NCBI GenBank assembly: GCA_030847615.1 | Contig: JAUMIR010000004.1 | Span: forward strand, 84,165,001 to 84,229,000 | Length of the DNA: 64,000 nt | Origin: Gambelia wislizenii | Lineage: Eukaryota > Chordata > Lepidosauria > Squamata > Crotaphytidae | Direction: 5' to 3' | Shown here: positions 12,401-24,400 of the stretch, piece after piece | Layout: every line of letters starts with the position of its first letter | Numbering within the stretch: the first letter of the stretch is position 1 | Made by a program: the position numbers and the translations under genes | Notes under the pieces: model-generated | What the model saw: the letters and a program-made list of their open reading frames with translations, nothing else | Database searches by the model: none | What the model was told of the DNA's origin: nothing

Positions 12401-15400
12401 AGATTCTTATTTAACTGGTTGCAGGGGTTTCACATAGGAATTATTCAGGATGGTTAAAAAGTAAACAGGCTGTGAAGAACTTTGAAAGGATATCTCTGCT
12501 TTAGTTGAATGAGCAAATGTGGATCGGTCTTGTAAGTGTAAAGTGATATAGATTGGGATAAAGAATATACAGCTGGGGGCTGAAATGGCTAAGACTAATA
12601 AGGAAATTAAGCTTATTTATTACTACTACTACTATTACTATCATCGTCATCGTCATCATCATCATCATCATAGAATCATAGACTCATAGAGTTGGAAGAG
12701 ACCACAAGGGCCATCTAGTCTAACCCCCTATCAAGCAGGAGAATCCAATCAAAGCATTCCTGACAGATGGCCATCCAGCTTCTGTTTAAAAACCTCCAAA
12801 GAAGGAGACTCCACCACACTCCCAGGCAGTGCATTCCACTGCTGAACAGCTCTTACTGCCTGGAAGTTCCTCCTAATGTTGAGGTGGAATTTCTTTTCCT
12901 GTAGTTTAAACCCATTGCTTTGTGTGCTAGTCTCTGGAGCAGCACTAAACAAGCTTGCTCCATCCTCAGTATGACATCCTTTCAAATATTTAAACATGAC
13001 TATCATATTCCTCTTAACAATCTGTATTTATTTATTCGTTAATCTTATTTATTTATTTATATATTTATGTATTTATTTCGTGCCATCAGTGTACACTGTG
13101 CTTTACATGTGTGCTTAGAATTGTTAATTTGAACAGTTGCCTGACCTCAGCCTTACAATCTAAAAAGACACAACATGCAACATAAAGGCGATGGCAGTGG
13201 GGGAAGGGATTAAGTCCAGCAGATGCTGGCTGCTCTTCTTTCCTTCTGAAGCCCCAGTAGTGGCAACTGGGATGTAGAGAGTGCCTTTTCTCAGTTGCTG
13301 GACCTAGGCACAACGGAGCTGTGTCTGCCTGTTCATCTCTCCCTCAGAGGCCACAGCAATGGCAGTTGGGATGGATGGAGGGTCTTTCTTCAGCTGCTAG
13401 GCCTACACATGGTGGAGCTTGAGATCATGGTGGCCATGAAAATGTCAAGTTACAGTGTAAAAGTTGTGAAACAGTTAAAAAGCATGCTATGAATGATTAA
13501 GAAAAAGAACTAGCAATACTAGTGCAATTAGCAATTTTGTTAAACCTGAACATAAATTCTAATGCCAGGACTTGACTATTCCAGAAAACTGACTGGGAGT
13601 TGATTACAGGTAGACAAGCAAAACTACTTAACATATGTATGGAATTAGCTGCTACAGGGAGTGATGATAGCCATTTGTTTAGATGGTTTTGAAAGGAGGT
13701 TCGACCAAATCATGGAGGCCTGCAGAGTGTATTACTCATGATTTTGGGAGCTGTATACACTGAATACCAGTTGATAGAGCATTAAAACAGGAGCAGGCTG
13801 TTGGAGCAGTCAAACTGCTAGTGGGCTTCACAAAGGCATTTGGTTCTCCACTGCACAAAACAGAATGCTGGACTAGATGGGTCTTTAGTTCAGAGCTTGA
13901 TGAAATTACATTAATGGGCTGAGATCATATTTACAGCTTATGGAACATAAAGTGCTGCCAACACACTTACAAAGAGGTCCAGGATGGCAATGGCTGCAGC
14001 AAGGGAACAAAGATCTTCCTGTGCACACACACCATGCCATTTGGGTTTGAGGAGTAGGGCAATGCCTGACAACTGTCCAGTTGGCACTGCATAGCTGAGA
14101 TGTTGTGCAACATCTCAAAAAGTATTTAAGCTGACATAAACTCACAGCACAAGTCTCCAAGAGGACTGCAGTCATGGTCTACAGCCCCCCAAATCATCCA
14201 GCCAGCTTGACCACTGGAAATACAGATCTTCTTACTTACACAAATAGATCTGTAAAGTAGTACAGAACTGGGAATTCTGTCATAACTGTGAATATTTGTA
14301 TGATTACAGCATCACAGAGCACTTTGACTCTGTCATACTGTGGATCACAAAAGCTCTTTTCTCATGGCTTAGTTTATCCCAAGTTGTTTGGTCAGACTGA
14401 GTGCTTTGGAATTAAGCTGGAAAAGAAGAAAGAGAGAAACAGGGCTAGCCCAAGACATTTTGCTACCTGAAGCAGAGCACCAAGTGACACCCCATCACCA
14501 GCAAACTAGATTACTTTGAGACCTGAGACAGAGAGACACACATTTCCCCATTTAAAAAAACCCCACACAATATAATAAAAGTAAACAATTAACAATTTCC
14601 TGCCCTTTCATAATACCCATAATCTGTTGCCTATGATGGATGCCTCAATCTGCCTAATGGTACACTGAGCCCAGAGTGGCTACAGTCATTTTATTATTTC
14701 AACAATTTTCAAGTGCCCTGAAACTGACATGATCAGATCCAAGAGCATCACATTAGCAAGACTATCTTTGCTTAGGGGGGAAAAAACCCCATCTCTGATC
14801 TCTCTATGAGTACAGGAAATATTCCTCCTTAATGAATCCAGTAATTCAAAATGTATCTCAGTGCTCTGAGTCTGTTTGATACAAAGAGGCCTTTTCACCT
14901 TTCTGCCTTCTCACCAGTACAATGAGGGACTGTTGTGTTGTAAAGAGTAGATAAGAAAGAATGTAACCCAGCAACGGGCTCATGACACTGTTAAGAAGGA
15001 AGATCTTTCCTGTACAGCAGGCTATATAACTTCCAGGATCTCACAGACACCCCAATCAAAAGTACGCTGCCTGTTATTCAGTGACTATACAGTATTGTGA
15101 ACAGCTTATGCAGTCTTTGCTGCATTGCTCCTTCACTAAACTTTCCTTGTTCTGAGTGGAGGCTGTTTTTCTTTTCTTTTTTTTTAAAAAATTAATTTTT
15201 ATTAGTTTCAATGTATCATAACAAAACAAAACACACAACAATGAAACAAATAACATCAACAAATTTACATATAAAATCACCATCATAAAGACATTAAACA
15301 TAGACAAATTCAACATAAAATCACAATCATACCACTAACACACTAATACATAACACTAACAGTAATATATACTAACAATACATCAACACTAACAATTCCT

Positions 15401-18400
15401 ACCAAACAAAAACTGAAACTGAGTGGAAGCTGTTTTTCAAATGGCTCCCTTTTGGGAACTTGTACTTGCCTCTTTGCTACTCTTACTCACCTTTGATCTC
15501 TTGATTTTTCTTCTTTGACTTTTTCTTCTTGTCCTTCAGGAAGCCACTTGCCTTCTGTAGCTTCCCTGCAAAAATTTCAATGTCATTCAAGACATGGTTG
15601 AGTATCTCCTGTACCAGGGAGAAGAACAAGAATAGGATGTGTGTCTGAAGTCTCTTGCTAAATGATATTTTAAAAAGAACTCTGGCAGGGTATATTCTCA
15701 TAGACAGCATATAGAGACTAACATGTAAGGCTATGTTTTATGCTGGCTGATTATTTGCTCCTTTTATTTCTTGAATTGGGGGGGGGGATTCAGGGAGGAG
15801 GCAGCAAGGAAATCATAGTGACATTTTAGGTACACTGTCTATAATTACTCCACTTTCAGAAACAGTCTCTTGCCCAAAGTGTTACAGCAATCCAATCCTG
15901 AGGTCCTTTCACACTACAAAATTATAGCACTATAGTTGCACTTAATGGCCATGGCTGCATCCTATGGAATCCTGGGGTTTATAGTTTAGTGAGGCACTAT
16001 AGCTTCCTAAACTGGACATCCCAAGGTTCCATAGACTATTACTGAGACAGTCAAAGTGGAACCATAGTGCTATAATTCTGTAGCATGAATCCAGCTCTGC
16101 AGCAGTCATGATAGGTCTTCTCCATTTGCAATTCTTTGCAATTCTCCATTTGGTTCTCTGTTACCTCCCCGAATCAGCATGTACCCCAGAACAGAGGGGT
16201 AGGGGAATTAACCTGTAGTATGTGGGAAAATAATCATTGTAATGTAAAAGCAATCTTGTGTACCTCATTCACATCCTTAGATAAGTCTAGGGTTTTTCCC
16301 TGCATGCATTTGTTCTCCCAAAATTCCCTTTCTCTTATTTCACTGGGCACTTCCAGCCAACTGGAGTGCTGGATCATTCTACACATGACCTAATTTAAAT
16401 TTTATTGCTGTGTGTAAGTTCTCTTTTAAGTTTGAGTCTCCATGAGGCTGGAGCCATCTTTTCCATCTCCATCTTAAGCCATCTTTCCTGTAACCATGCT
16501 ATGATGTTTCACCATGCAGCCTTCTACCACTGTAGGCTGGTCAGTTTTCCTACCCTAAATACCATTAGTCAGTTAGGAACCTCTTTTTAAAGTTTGTTTT
16601 AGTATGTAGATTGAGATTGATATACCTTCAGTAAACTTTTTATTTGCATTTTAAACTGACTCCTTTGTTTTGTAATGAGTCTAATTTAACTGAGTCATCT
16701 CAGACCTCTGAATACACTTTTTAAATGTTAATTGAGCTTAAGTCAGCATTCTTAAGTGCACTCTGCATGAAGGTAAAAGTAAATGAATGATTTTTAACTC
16801 CCTTTTTAAAGGAGATAATTCTTGTTGCTTTTAAAAGGACTAGATCCTGGAATTTTTTAATACAATTTTATTTTTTAGACTCATTACTCTTACATAACCC
16901 TCTCCCAAGATTAGATTAGGTGGGGCTAAGCCTTCCCATCCTGAAGTTATCAGACAAAACCAGATTAAGGCCTTATCTCCATGGGCTATATATCCTGTCT
17001 TGCCCCCATCTCAGACCTCTGCAGTCCATATGATGCAGGGCATTTGCCCTGTTTTGCCCCTGGGCAGTCCTCACTACCCCCTGGGCAAATACAGGGCTGA
17101 GACAGGAGCAAGCTGGGGTAGGGCCTTTTAAACCATTTCCAAATAATACCCAGTTTAATCTGTTACCGCTGCCCAAAACCCAGATCAGATCCTGCGTGTC
17201 TGCAGGAGTCCATCTAGCACACCGGCCCTCCGTGCTGCTGCCAGCTCTCTGGCTCTCCTGGATGCCAGCAAGGGTCCCACAGCAAGTAACCAAGGCTGAT
17301 CACATGCAGGGGGCCTTCGGTCACCTGTTGTGGGCCCCCTTCCTGGCTTCCAAGTCAGCATCAGCACAGAAAATGGTGGCAGTGGCTGCAGAAATGGGCT
17401 GGCATTCTGTTTGGACTCCATCCCATTTCATCAAGGTAATGGGGGCAGAACAGGCCAGCTCCACAGTCAGGATATGCCAGTGTGGAGCTGGAGTATCCCG
17501 GCTGGTTTAGATATGCCCGAAGACACACTTGCAGTTCTGCCTCCTTCACACTGATCAATCAAAACTTTACTAAATATAAGCCGGTACCAAAAAATCAAGG
17601 AAGGAAGGAGGGAAGATGTCAGGATCAGTCCAGGACGTGACCTGTTTCTACCAATTTCAGTGTTTCCATGTAACCTTGCTGTTAATTATATTTTCATTTT
17701 TCTGTGCTTGTTAACGAGTGTTCTTTGTCACATGCGGAAGGGAGTGATAACAGTTGCAATGAGAGTGGAAAGATAACCTTGCAGCTGCATGCTGAGATTG
17801 AGAAAAATGGATTGGACTCTGGGTCAGGAGGAGGAGGTCCGGGCATGATAGGTAACCAATAGCATTGAAGCCTGATAGATTTCAAAGATTGCAATACTGT
17901 ATACATTTATTATACTGTTTGTCTTCTAAGTTTCAATTCTGAGCAAACTATCATGTACTTGCATTCCCAGACACAGTGTCCAGCAGTTTCAGAGGGATTG
18001 TCTAAACAGCAAAAATACTCCTCATGGAATGCAAGGAGAAGACGACCTGTCCTAATGGCAAAATGTATTGTTTCGCCATATTGTGAAGGGGGGGGGGGGC
18101 AAAAATGGCAAAAACTCCAAGGAGAAAGCCTTCACAGCTTTTCTCGGAGTTTTTTTTTTTTAATTCCAAGGGAAATGTGCACCCCCAACCATTAAGACAA
18201 CCGCACAAATGTTGTGTGGTCTGGAGTGGGGAGAAAGGACCCTTTGATTGGTTGGGGTGCACAGGCATGATCCTGCACTTTACTCTTTTTTTGGCAGGGT
18301 GGAGGGCTCTTTTGGTGCTGCTGTCACAGGGATCAGAGAAGGGAGGAGGGCTCCCTACTCTTCTCCCCACCTGTGGGTGCTTTTGGTGCCCCAACCATGA

Positions 18401-21400
18401 GGATCAGGGAAGGGAGGGGGCTGCAAAGCTTTTGTGGGCCAAAGAAACAATTAAGACAAATTGCAGCTGTTACGATTTGACATTATTGCAGAGTAATCTG
18501 TTTTGGGGGGGCTCGTATAGACGGGCTCAGAGTTAAACAGAAAACTTTATTGGCACAGTAATCCATAAAGCATATCATACAAGGTTGTTGCTCAGAAAAT
18601 AAAATAAAATAGCAGAACATTTGAGATCACTATTATAGTTGAGCCCTCAAAGGAGCTGGGGTAGTGGTGGAAACTGTAATTAAAACTAGGGCTGCTATCA
18701 TATGATTTATTTAACCCATTAAATAGATGGATCCATAAATGCAACTGGAAATAGGCAAAATTCATCATGACCTGCCTTGGCTCTCCCCCCCGACTTGAAA
18801 ACAGCTCTAGGGTCCCTGCAAATTAGAGTCAAGGCTATCCACCCTTGTGTCCTCAAAAGACTGTAACCTATGTTATTCAAAGCAGCCAGTCTGATGACTT
18901 AGCCAAAGGGGCATTTCTTTTCTCTTCTTCTGTGTCAGCTTCCTAGGCCACACAGCTCTCCTTCCTTAGTTATTCATACAACTATCTTCAGCATTCCAGG
19001 TTTCCACAGTCTCTAGAAACATTAATGCAGAAGGACTTCTTGTTTGCAGACTAGCAGAAGCTGCTATCCAGGAAAGGACTAAAAGTACTTACAGTCTTTA
19101 TGTTAATGTCCTCCATCACCTGAGGGGACCCAAGATCTTCCCACACTCGTTCATCTTTCTGCTTTTGTTGGCCAAGTGGGTCCTTGGCTTCTGTAATGAT
19201 CAAAGGCCCAGATCAATAATGGATGGGCCACAGCATAAGTAGTTTCCATTCAAATACCCTGCCCCAATAACCCTAAATGCCCAATTAGTTCTGGTCCAGA
19301 GCTTGAAAAAATTATAAGAATCAGAATCCTCCTGGCCCCCATAGCTGGGCAGTTCTGAGAGTTTTGGTCAAAAAATGCACCCCCCCCCCGCAATTGGTAG
19401 GTCTACTGTGATATTACAAGAAATGCTGTCACTGACTTTTGTGAACAATTGTGCATTTACATGTATGTTCATGAGTATCCACACACACAATAGTTCCACA
19501 TGTGAACCTCTGCACCCATCCCCATCAGGTGGCTATGGCTGTGGCACATTGTTCAATTAAAATACTTTGCGTGCATAACAACTTAAGCTTGCATATGTGA
19601 GTAACCGGATGCCGGACAAAATGCATCCTTCACTCATTTCCTGATACATTTGGGGAGTGGGAGGCACTAGTGTTGTCTCGGATTACACAGGGGGCTTTGT
19701 GGTCACCAGTACTGTGGGCCATGGAGACTGAGCTACCTTTCCAAGGATGCTGTTCCTGCCTTTGCAAAGGTGCTTCTGTTGGGGAAGTTGGATGGTCCAG
19801 CCCCGCTGCTCTTTTTTCCCGGGGAATCCCTGGAGTTTTGCCATTAAATGATGCTTGGCTCTGCTGATACAACACATTTTCCAGGTTTCTTCTGACAAAA
19901 GAATTAAGAAAAATTGCTTTAAGAAAGGAAATTTGGGTGGGGAGAGGAGACAAGACACAGTTATAGATACGGTAATCCAGTTCTAATCTCTACCAAGCTG
20001 TGGGGAGAGCACAGTAATGCTGGAACCTCTTCTGGTGAGTTAGATTCATGCTTGTGGACATGAAAGAAAAGGATGTCATGTGTACATATACCAAAGCTTG
20101 GCAAAGTACTTTTTGTGCTACAGCTCCCAGAATGACCATGTGACCAGTGACCATACTAGATAGGGATTCTGGGAGTTATTGTCTAAAAAGGTAATTCTTC
20201 CCAGCTGTGCTAAGCAAATCTTTCAGTCAAAGGAGGAGGGATTCTACAATCTGGGGCTTACTAGTGTCAGATAATGTACTTCTCCAGATGTTGAACTGTA
20301 ACTTTTTTCAGCCCTAGCCAGTACAGACAAAGGTGAGGAATGACGAGGTTGCAGTTCAACAACATCTGGAGGTTCACATGTTTTCCATCTCTATGCCAGG
20401 CCCTAAATGGTAGGCAGAAAAAGAATAAGCTTTTGTGTGTGTCTGCAATCCATATTAAATCTACATGGGACATTAAGGTTTTGGAACTCTCTCTTAAACC
20501 AGGCATTCTACAACAGGAATTGTTACATGGCATTAAAATCTAACAGTTTTCTGGATGAGAAAGATTTGAATTTCAGTACCGTAGGCCCCCAATTCTCTTG
20601 TTACCTGAGCATGTCGTGGTTTGGCCTCAGCTCCTCAATGACCTTTTCCAATTTGGTTTTCAACAGGTCAGCCTAGACAGGAAAGTAGAAGTGTAGGAGA
20701 TCTACCACTTTTCATTTCTGTTCACTCAAATTTATCAGAGTTCCTCTGCAAAGAATTTCCTGTATTTCTGACTTCAGGCATACCCTGAGATGGAGCTGCT
20801 ACATTCTCAGTTCCTGTGACAATAGCAGCAGGAATGAATGTTTTGACCTGGATAGACCTCAACCTCTTGGGAAGATATTTGCTATCACATTACAGAAGTT
20901 CTCTTAGCTCACAGCTGTGCAGGATTTAGCCATATATTTAACAATCCTGTCAGAAGTGGACATAAGAAACTGAAGGCTAAATCCAATGTTAGTTCCAACT
21001 AGAGTAGACTGACTGAAATGGCCTCTTAGTCACAAGGAACAGAAGTTTCATTGATTTCAATGGGCCTACTTTAATAGGAATTAACATTGAATGTAACATT
21101 GAAATGACACAGTAATTTCCTCTTCTGAGACATATAAAGATGTAATCAAAACACTCCCAATCTTGCTGGATTTTGGAACTCCCTTATGGAACTCTCTTCC
21201 CTTGGAAATCTGGCTGGCCCCTTCCTTGCTGTCTTTCCACCAGGAGTTAAGACCTTTTTATTTAAGGAAGCTTTTGGGGTTTAGGAGATTATCAGACATA
21301 TAAAAAGTGGCATTACAACAATGCCAAAAGATCACAAAAAATCTCCCTTACCACATGATGTTTTCCCCTATCATTATGCACTCATTCTGCTCCCGTTCCA

Positions 21401-24400
21401 CTGGCGCTGTTTTTTATTGATGGGAAAAGCCATCAATAGATCCCCCATTCTGTTTCTGTCCTGGATTTCCATGTGTATGACAATGTGCCCCTTATTGCTG
21501 GTGAGATCCCAGCATCAATGGTGGTCCCTGCCCGAATACTTCTGGGTGAAATCGGGATATCCAGGTAAGTGACACACTTTTTATGACCCTCCCTGGGTTA
21601 CTTGCACATCTTAAAGTGTGTTTTTGTACTTGGTGTTACTTTTTTGTGTTATTTTTATTTTTGAATTTCGTGCACCCGTGTCTTCTCGCAAGAATCATGG
21701 GGCTTCACTCCAGGAAGTGAATGGAACTCCGTTCACTCCTGGACTGCCCTGTTGATGGGAGAGGAGGTAAGTGCAGTGGGAAGGGTGATTGTTCTGGGAC
21801 AGGGACGGGACAGGGGTGGGAGTGGAGATTGTGGGAGAGGAATGCTTTTTGCATTCCTGTCTGATAATCTCCTTAGTGTGTTGTAGCAGACAAGGCTTTT
21901 AATGGTGGATGTAGTGTTTTCATTTTATTGTGTTTTAAGTGTCTTTTGATGTTGTTTGTAACTTGTGTTCTTTAAACAAAAATTTAGGATTTGTCTAGAC
22001 CTGCCAGAATACAATGGCCTCCTGCTGGTGTATTCTGGCCCTGGGTCAGGCCCTTTCCCCCACTGTGATCTACACAAAACTAGATGGAGCCTGCAGGCAT
22101 ATACCAACTGCTGCACGCACGCGCTGGCTGGCATAGGCGGGCACCTCCCTGCTGTCATGGGTCACTTCCTCTGAAGCCAGGTAGGAGGCCTTCAGCATGT
22201 GATCAAAGCTAGTCATATGGAGGGGGCCTTGATCATGTGCTGGGGGAGGCTCCTTCCTGGCTTCAGAGTTACTCCAGTGGCAATGGCATCTAGCAATATG
22301 GGCCGGCATGCAGGTAAGGACCCTGCATTCCCTTGCTGGTGTGATCTGGGTTTCCCCACATAATGAGGGTTTCCCCAGGTGTTAAAACATTGTTAAAGGC
22401 CCATCTTCCCCTCATCTTTGCCTTGGGTGTCATCTAGACTTCCCAGAGGCAAAACGGGGCAAAGGCCTTGCATCATTTGGATTGCAGGGCTCCAAGACAG
22501 GGGGAAGACAGGATAAATAGCCCATCTAGACAAGCCCTTAGATTAATTGTGTTTTAACTTTTGTATTAAGAGTTTTTAGATTGTACTGTGCTTTTAAAAC
22601 ATTGTACGCTGCCTTGGAGCCCTTGCTGGGAGAAAGGTAGGATATAAATTAATTAAATAAATAAATATATTTTGGAAGCTAAGCAGGACTGGACAGGGTT
22701 AAGCCTGGTTAGTGCTTGGAAGGGAGAGTACCAGATAGGACTAGGAAAGAATCCTGCCATTCAGAGTTGACAATAGTGGGGCTAGATGGTCCAATTGTCT
22801 GGGTCAGTATAAGACAGCTTCCTACATTTCTCTTTCTCCCATTCATCAGTATTCTCTCTCAGACTAACACACCCAGTCTTCTTCCTCCTCTTCCATCTAC
22901 CTGTCTGTCTATCTCCCTCCCTCCCTCTCTCACACACAGATAATGAGGAGAAAAACTACACATTATACATCTAATTACTCTCTCTCTCTCTCTCTCAAAT
23001 TGTAGCTGTTGGAAAATGGGACAGTCAGGACTGGGACCACAGGGAGAAGGTTTAACCCTTGCACTCCCCCTTTAATCATAGAATCATAGGGTTAAATTCT
23101 CCTCTCCTGGCTGCTATTTGCCATAGCAGGGAAGCTGGCAAATAACAGCTTTGGGTTGGAATTGTAGTCAGGACTACAGTATATGGGTGGGGTTAAGCCA
23201 CCATCCCATCTGCTAACACCCCAATTGGGACCCAGCATGATATGTTATTAAAAAGACCAGACACATTAAGTGCAATCATGTACTTGAATGTTCAGATGCA
23301 GTTTGCCCCCCTCCCCCGCTTAGTTTCCACAAAGTCTATTTTCCCTATCTCCCACTTTTGGTCCTGGAAATTCTCACTCCAATCTCTTCACACTGAAAGA
23401 GCAGGATACTAGTCCTGCGCCGGTTCAGTTCTTTCACAGTGATGGCCAAGATGGAGTTGTAGATGCAGCTATCAAGGAAGTAGGTGCATTCCTGGATCCA
23501 TTCCAAGGGGAAGCTGTCCAGTTCTTCCTGTCGGCAAAGGAAGAAATCAGCAGGCAGTTGGGATTGGCTATGCTGGAGCTGCATATGCTTGCTGCAGGAT
23601 ACTTGGAATTTAGTCTAAAAAGCACACACATCCCTTCTTAAAGCTTTGTATATATCTTAAGCTGGTCAGAAATTTAAAACCAGAGGTCCCAGATTCCATC
23701 CAATGGAAAGAAGTGACCAGCTAAGTATCATAGCTGATCTCCCACTGGCCCAAGGGATGTGTGTGCAAAGTAAGACAAATGAATTCTACTCACCTCTGCC
23801 TCGATGTCTGTCAGCATTAACTGGTGATCCTTCACTTGCAAAAACATGTCTTGTCCCCACACCTGGCCTTGAGCATCCATCATCTTGAGTCGGTCAATAC
23901 AGTTCTCTGCACTGCTAATTTCTTTGCTATCAATGTAGCTGGTGAGAAGGTGCTGAGGATAAAAGTCGGTGTTCAATTATCATCATAGGTAATTTGGGCA
24001 CACACAGAGTTCCCATGAGCAAAGGGACCAAGAAGTATAAAATTACATAGAATTACACTCAGCGCTGGGATGTATTAGACTCTGGGAGCTCTGGAGTGTC
24101 CTTTAAAAACGGGGCCTGATCCCTAAGCACCTTCCTGAGAAAACTGAGGAATTTTTAGTGTGTCGCCACTGAAATTTTGCAATAGAGGCATGGGAGAATG
24201 CAGAAATTGGGCCCACACAGCGTCCTCCTACTGTAGCCTTTTCATCAATTTGTAACGTTCTTAATGAGGGATGTAAGCTTTAATTGGTTTGATCAGTAGA
24301 TGAATCAACAAAAACCTTAGCTGATTAACTGGTGGAAGAAATTTTAATTGGCAGGGTTAAATTATAATTAAATGGGTTATAAATTAAAGACACACTTATA

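Larger units (their letters stand above)
21166..22672 (+). mobile_element. L2-like LINE 3' end split by two nested MITEs
   Basis: Pieces at 21166-21283, 21876-21986 and 22541-22672 join in order: tggaactcccttatggaact ... tttatttaaggaagctttt, then ttttgatgttgtttgtaact, then gctgccttggagcccttgct and an AAAT tail. The intervening blocks are complete MITEs with TTA duplications. Confidence 0.85.

Noticed and set aside
16973..17558. Cluster of overlapping frames up to 106 codons
   Set aside because: All lie in a family B MITE, overlap on both strands and show no domain or splice support.
22673..22735. Functional 5S rRNA gene
   Set aside because: Only the internal part matches, with several changes, and a SINE tail follows instead of a terminator.
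23070..23100. Another CR1 tail (aatcatagaatcatag)
   Set aside because: Only about 16 bases match and no CR1 body adjoins.
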